Source: Kocuria turfanensis
Lineage (GTDB): Bacteria; Actinomycetota; Actinomycetes; Actinomycetales; Micrococcaceae
Direction: 5' to 3'
NCBI RefSeq assembly: GCF_001580365.1
Contig: NZ_CP014480.1
Span: 2,295,008-2,359,007, forward strand
DNA length: 64,000 nt
Under the pieces are notes generated by a model. The model was not told where the DNA came from. It was given only the letters and a program-made list of their open reading frames with translations, and made no database searches. The position numbers and the translations under genes are program-made. Below, piece after piece: positions 60,609-64,000 of the stretch; within the stretch, counting starts at the first letter, position 1; each line of letters starts with the position of its first letter.

Positions 60609-62296
60609 CGGCCCACCTTTCCGTGGTGCTCGGCCCGGCGCGTCTGCCGGACCAGGACGAACACGGGCACGACCGCGGCCGCCACGATCACCAGCGCCGG
60701 CAGGGCCGCCCGTTCCCAGAAGTTCTCGCGGGCGAGCTCGTAGACCCACACGGACGTGGTGGTGAACCCGAACGGGCGCAGCAGCAGCACGATGGGCAGC
60801 TCCTTGACCGCGTCGATGAGCACGAGCACCAGGGCCACCGCCACGCCGGGGCGGGCCAGGGGCAGGTGCACCCGGGCCATGACCCGCAGCGGGGAGGCGC
60901 CCAGGCTGAGCGCGGAGGAGGTGATCGTCGGGGAGATCTTGCCCAGGCTCGCGTCCACGGCCTGGTAGGCCGGGGCGAGGAAGCGGATCACGTACGCGTA
61001 GAGGATCCCCAGGACCGAGCCCGTCACCAGCAGCCCGGTGCCGCCCGGGACGCCCGCGCGTTCCAGGGCGGTGTCGAGCCCGGCGAAGGCGATGAGGACG
61101 CCGATGCCCACCACCGCGCCCGGGACGGCGTAGCCGAACGTCGTGAGCTGGGCCGCGGAGGCCGCCAGCCGCCCGCCGCTCATCCGCACGCCGTGCGCGA
61201 TCGCCAGGGAGAGCACCACGCAGGCCGCGGCCGCGATCGCCGCGACCACGAGGCTGTTGGTCAGGTGGTCCGCGAAGCGGGGGTCGGTCAGGGTGGCGGG
61301 ATCGCCGAGCACCTCGCCGAGGGCCCACGCGAGCAGCTGGAGGACGGGCAGGAGGAAGCCCGCGGACAGGGCGGCGACGCCGAGGAGCGCGGCGCCCCAG
61401 GCCCGCCACCCGGAGAGCCGCTCCGGCTGCAGCCCCTGGCCGCGGCCGCCCCGCTGGTGGAACCGGGCCCGGCCGCGGAGCAGGCGCTCGCCGGCCAGGA
61501 CGGCCACCGCGAAGAGCAGCACGAGCACGGCCAGCTGGGTCGCCGCGTGGAAGTCGAAGCTGCCCTTCCACACCAGGTAGACCCCCACCGAGACCGTCTG
61601 CACGTTGAAGTACTGCACGGTGGCGAAGTCGGTGAGCGTCTCCATCATCACCAGGGCCAGTCCGGCCGCCAGGGAGGGGCGGGCCAGGGGCAGCAGGACG
61701 CGGCGCAGCGCCCGGCCCCGGCCGGCGCCCAGCGTCCGCGCCGCGTCGTGGGTGCCCGCCGTCTGCTCGACCAGCGCAGCCCGCGCCAGGAGGTAGACGT
61801 AGGGGTAGAGGGTCAGGGTCATCACCAGGATCGCGGCGGGCAGCGAGCGCACTTCGGGCATCCACACGTCCGTGCCCAGCACCGCCCGCAGGGCGGACTG
61901 CACCGGCCCGGAGACGTCGAAGGTGGACAGGAAGACGAAGCCGAGGATGTAGGCCGGCATGGCCAGCGGCAGGACCAGCAGCCACACCAGGACGTCGCGC
62001 AGCGGGAAGCGGTAGGCGGTGACCAGCCACGCCAGCCCCCCGCCCACGACCAGCGTCCCGGCCCCGACGCCGAGCATGAGCGTCAGGGTGGTGAGCACCA
62101 TCCGGCCGAGCCCGCGCGGCGGGCTGCCCTCGCCCAGGCTGCCGAGGCCGTCGGCCACCACGGCCAGGACGGGGGTCGCGACGAGGACCGCGACGAGGAC
62201 GACGAGGGCCGTCCACCACGGACGGCCCGTGCCCGCGCCCCGGCGCGGGCGCGGGACGGGGGGCCGGGCCTCGGCGAGGACGGCCGTCTCGGTCAC
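60605..62296 (-). CDS. fbpB: Ferric iron ABC transporter, permease subunit
   Basis: 563 residues with two binding-protein-dependent permease modules in tandem (about 85-290 and about 360-545), each with the EAA-like loop: EQTAGTHDAARTLGAGRGRALRRVLLPLARPSLAAG and QAVDASLGKISPTITSSALSLGASPLRVMARVHLPLARPGV. About 12 helices. The duplicated single-chain permease is typical of FbpB iron transporters. The GTG overlaps the fbpA stop and its own stop overlaps fbpC, so the three subunits are tightly coupled. Confidence 0.92.
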
Positions 62297-63321
62297 CGGT
62301 ATCCGGCCTCGGCCAGCAGATCGACCGCCTCGGCGTTGAGGTCCCCGTAGGCCTCCGCGTTGAGCGGCATGCGCTCGAACTCCCCGAAGGCGGCGATCGT
62401 CGGCTCGGGCTCCACGGCGGGGTTGACGGGGAACTCGTGGTTGGCGTCGACGAACGCGTTCTGGCCGTCGGTGGCCAGCCACTCGATGAGCCGCTGCGCG
62501 TCCTCGGCGTTGTCGGCCCCGTCGACCACGCCCGCCCCGGAGATGTTCACATGGGTGCCGGCGCCGTCCTGGCTGGCCCAGAACAGGTCGACGTTCAGCT
62601 CCGGGTTCTCCTCGAGGGTGCGGGCCAGGTAGTAGTGGTTGTTGATCCCCACGTCGCAGGTGCCGGCGTCGATCGACTCGAGCAGCAGGACGTCGTTGCT
62701 CATGATCTCCACGTCGTTGGCCACCCAGCCCTCCACGATCTCCAGGGCCTTCTCCCGGCCGTGCAGGTCGATCAGGCTCGCGACCAGGGACTGGGTGTAG
62801 GCGGAGGTGGCGTCCCGCATGCACAGCCGCCCCTTCCACTTCGGGTCGGCCAGCCCGGCGTAGCTCTCCTGGGTGTCGAACTCGGCGGGGTCGACGTTGT
62901 CCGGGTTGTAGGTGAGCGTGCGCGCCCGCATCGCCAGGCCGAACCAGCGGTCCTGGGGGTCCCGGAGGTCCTCGGGCACCGCCTCGTCCAGGGCGGGGGA
63001 GGAAATCGCGGCGAGCTCGTCCTGCCGGGCGGCGTTCCAGAGGTTGCCCGCGTCGACGGTCATGAACACGTCCGCCGGGGTGTCGTCGCCCTCGGCCTTG
63101 AGCCGCTCGAGGAGCTCGGCGTCGTCGCCGCTGATGAACTCCACCGTGATCCCGGTCTCGTCCGTGAACTGGCCGAACGCGCCCTCGAGGTCGTAGTGCC
63201 GTGCCGAGTAGATCTGCAGGTCGGCGGGCTGCTCGCCCAGGCCGAGGGTGCCGCAGCCCGTGACGACCGCCGTCATCGCGGTCAGGATGCCGGTGGTGAC
63301 GTACAGGGGGCGACGGCGCAT
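62293..63321 (-). CDS. fbpA: Ferric iron ABC transporter, substrate-binding lipoprotein
   Basis: 342 residues. An N-terminal lipoprotein signal (MRRRPLYVTTGILTAMTAVVTGC) with lipobox VVTGC anchors it outside the membrane. The mature part is the FbpA/FutA fold, opening QIYSARHYD and holding the paired tyrosines in NNHYYLAR that chelate iron(III), plus FPVNP near the C-terminus. The ATG at 63321 is chosen because GAGGAAGAGG precedes it and it gives a proper signal peptide; a TTG 19 codons upstream is less likely. Operon order fbpA-fbpB-fbpC-fusion enzyme. A degenerate iron-box-like site lies upstream. Confidence 0.9.
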   Translation of the reverse strand: MRRRPLYVTTGILTAMTAVVTGCGTLGLGEQPADLQIYSARHYDLEGAFGQFTDETGITVEFISGDDAELLERLKAEGDDTPADVFMTVDAGNLWNAARQDELAAISSPALDEAVPEDLRDPQDRWFGLAMRARTLTYNPDNVDPAEFDTQESYAGLADPKWKGRLCMRDATSAYTQSLVASLIDLHGREKALEIVEGWVANDVEIMSNDVLLLESIDAGTCDVGINNHYYLARTLEENPELNVDLFWASQDGAGTHVNISGAGVVDGADNAEDAQRLIEWLATDGQNAFVDANHEFPVNPAVEPEPTIAAFGEFERMPLNAEAYGDLNAEAVDLLAEAGYR

Positions 63322-63369
63322 CGGGGCCTCTTCCTCGGGTGCGGCGATCCGGGAGACCGCACGACGATC

Positions 63370-63397
63370 ATTTGACAAGAAAAGCGTAGCCTAATCG
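63370..63397 (-). promoter_or_regulatory. 28-base motif / possible iron-responsive operator upstream of fbpA
   Basis: On the minus strand this site reads CGATTAG-N10-TCTTGTCAAAT. Its first half, TTAGGCTA, matches one arm of the DtxR/IdeR operator (consensus TTAGGTTAGGCTAACCTAA), and the rest matches poorly. It lies 50-76 bases before the fbpA start, suitable for iron control. The second copy of the motif is at 59424-59451. Confidence 0.5.
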
Positions 63398-63459
63398 GAA
63401 TACCCCCGTGCCGCGGCCGGTCCCGCGGGGACCCCGCCACCGACCCGACAGGAGCACCC

Positions 63460-63804
63460 GTGCCGCAGGATGACTCGATCGCCGTCCGCCACGCCCCGGA
63501 CCGGCACCGCTACGAGCTGCTCGACGGCGGCACGGTCGTCGGGGAGGCCCACTACCGCCCCTTCGGCACCCCGGCCGGACCCCAGCGGATCTTCTTCCAC
63601 ACCACGGTGGACGACGACCGGGAGGGTGAGGGCCTGGGCAGCCGGCTGGCCGCCGCCGCGCTCGAGGACACCGTGGCCGCAGGGCTGACGATCGTGCCCG
63701 TGTGCCCGTTCATCGCGGCCTGGCTGCGCGGGCGCGAGGAGTTCGCCGGGCACGTGGGGCCGGTGCGGCCCGGGCACCTCGCGGCGGTCCGCCGCCCGGA
63801 ATAG
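63460..63804 (+). CDS. Small GNAT-type N-acetyltransferase (NATD1/YidJ-like)
   Basis: 114 residues, about the length of this compact subfamily. FFHTTVDDDREGEGLGSRLAAAALEDTV (about 45-72) contains the acetyl-CoA pyrophosphate loop (R-x-x-G-x-G pattern), and VPVCPFIAAWLRGREEF (about 79-95) is the second conserved block. The acetylated substrate is unknown. AGGAGC precedes the GTG. It runs divergently from the fbp operon, 138 bases apart. Confidence 0.85.
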   Translation: MPQDDSIAVRHAPDRHRYELLDGGTVVGEAHYRPFGTPAGPQRIFFHTTVDDDREGEGLGSRLAAAALEDTVAAGLTIVPVCPFIAAWLRGREEFAGHVGPVRPGHLAAVRRPE

Positions 63805-63900
63805 CGCTCACCGGCCGGTCGTTGTGCTGGTCGAGGCCGTCCTCCGGACGGTCCCCCGACATCCCCGTCCGCCCCGACGGCCCGCCCCGAAAGGACTCCC

Positions 63901-64000
63901 GTGGCTCCCGAGCCCGAGTACTACCGCCCCGTTCCGCTGAACGACGATCCCGGCCGCGCGGGGTACCGCGGCGCGCCCTACGGCCAGCCGTTCGGGACCG
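63901..64000 (+). CDS. Start of an unidentified gene cut by the window end
   Basis: A GTG preceded by GAAAGGA opens a frame that runs to the window edge (33 residues visible). It begins MAPEPEYYRPVPLNDDP and is rich in Pro, Tyr, Gly and Arg, like the disordered N-termini of actinobacterial membrane proteins such as Pro/Tyr-rich RDD or DUF4870-type proteins. The family cannot be named from this fragment. Confidence 0.5.
   Translation, partial: MAPEPEYYRPVPLNDDPGRAGYRGAPYGQPFGT

Overview
The window is very GC-rich DNA (I estimate above 70% by eye), packed with genes whose third codon positions are mostly G or C, with many GTG starts and 4-base ATGA/GTGA overlaps. Gene content and order point to an actinobacterium of the order Micrococcales, most likely family Micrococcaceae; Kocuria-like is my best guess. 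It spans the chromosomal origin. The order gyrA-gyrB-dciA-recF-dnaN-[oriC]-dnaA | rpmH-rnpA-yidD-yidC-jag-rsmG-parA-parB | cwlM-trxA-trxB-pseudokinase-murJ-NUDIX | pcnA matches the ancestral actinobacterial origin layout known from Mycobacterium and Arthrobacter.

Layout. 1-7.9 kb: transport and housekeeping genes (POT peptide transporter cut by the window edge, nitronate monooxygenase, APC permease, universal stress protein, MMPL exporter, PAP2 phosphatase). 8.3-18.7 kb: mycoredoxin, a ROK regulator with a sugar porter, a TPP enzyme, an MFS exporter with a repetitive loop, and a four-gene overlapping run (pyrimidine-dimer-glycosylase-like protein, LysE exporter; alcohol dehydrogenase, GntR regulator). 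18.7-24.2 kb: two-component system, a DnaA-box cluster outside oriC, rhomboid protease, cyclophilin, an Ala/Lys-rich membrane protein, and tRNA-Ala / DLW-39-type micropeptide / tRNA-Ile. 24.3-35.4 kb: replication block with oriC between dnaN and dnaA. 35.8-39.4 kb: ribosomal protein L34, RNase P protein, membrane insertase operon. 39.6-43.5 kb: chromosome partition, with parS sites lying inside parA and parB. 43.5-50.3 kb: cell-wall and redox block. 50.5-56.8 kb: CCA-adding enzyme, small unknown gene, GT87-like membrane enzyme, ABC exporter, unknown membrane protein. 56.8-63.4 kb: an Fbp-type ferric iron ABC operon read into a single 873-residue adenylation-carrier-membrane acyltransferase fusion. 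The window ends in an acetyltransferase and the start of an unknown gene.

How it works together. DnaA, its boxes, DnaN, RecF, DciA and gyrase start and sustain replication. ParA/ParB and at least five strong parS sites clustered over 4 kb form the centromere. YidC, RnpA, L34, RsmG and Jag serve translation and membrane insertion. CwlM, MurJ and the pseudokinase control peptidoglycan synthesis. TrxB/TrxA sit behind a SigR-type thiol-stress promoter.

Most unusual items: (1) the adenylation-carrier-acyltransferase fusion (56783-59404), a one-protein analogue in logic of DltA-DltC plus a membrane acyltransferase, placed 22 bases after fbpC; (2) parS sites used as in-frame codons (always Val-Ser-Arg-Glu-Thr) inside a greatly extended ParB and the ParA N-terminus, with another inside a perfect palindrome at the parB/cwlM junction; (3) a 1-kb non-coding gap between parA and parB with degenerate ~109-base tandem repeats; (4) a DnaA-box-like cluster about 12 kb from oriC that shares a motif with it; (5) an inverted 28-base motif at both ends of the fbp operon. 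No CRISPR array, insertion sequence or prophage was seen.
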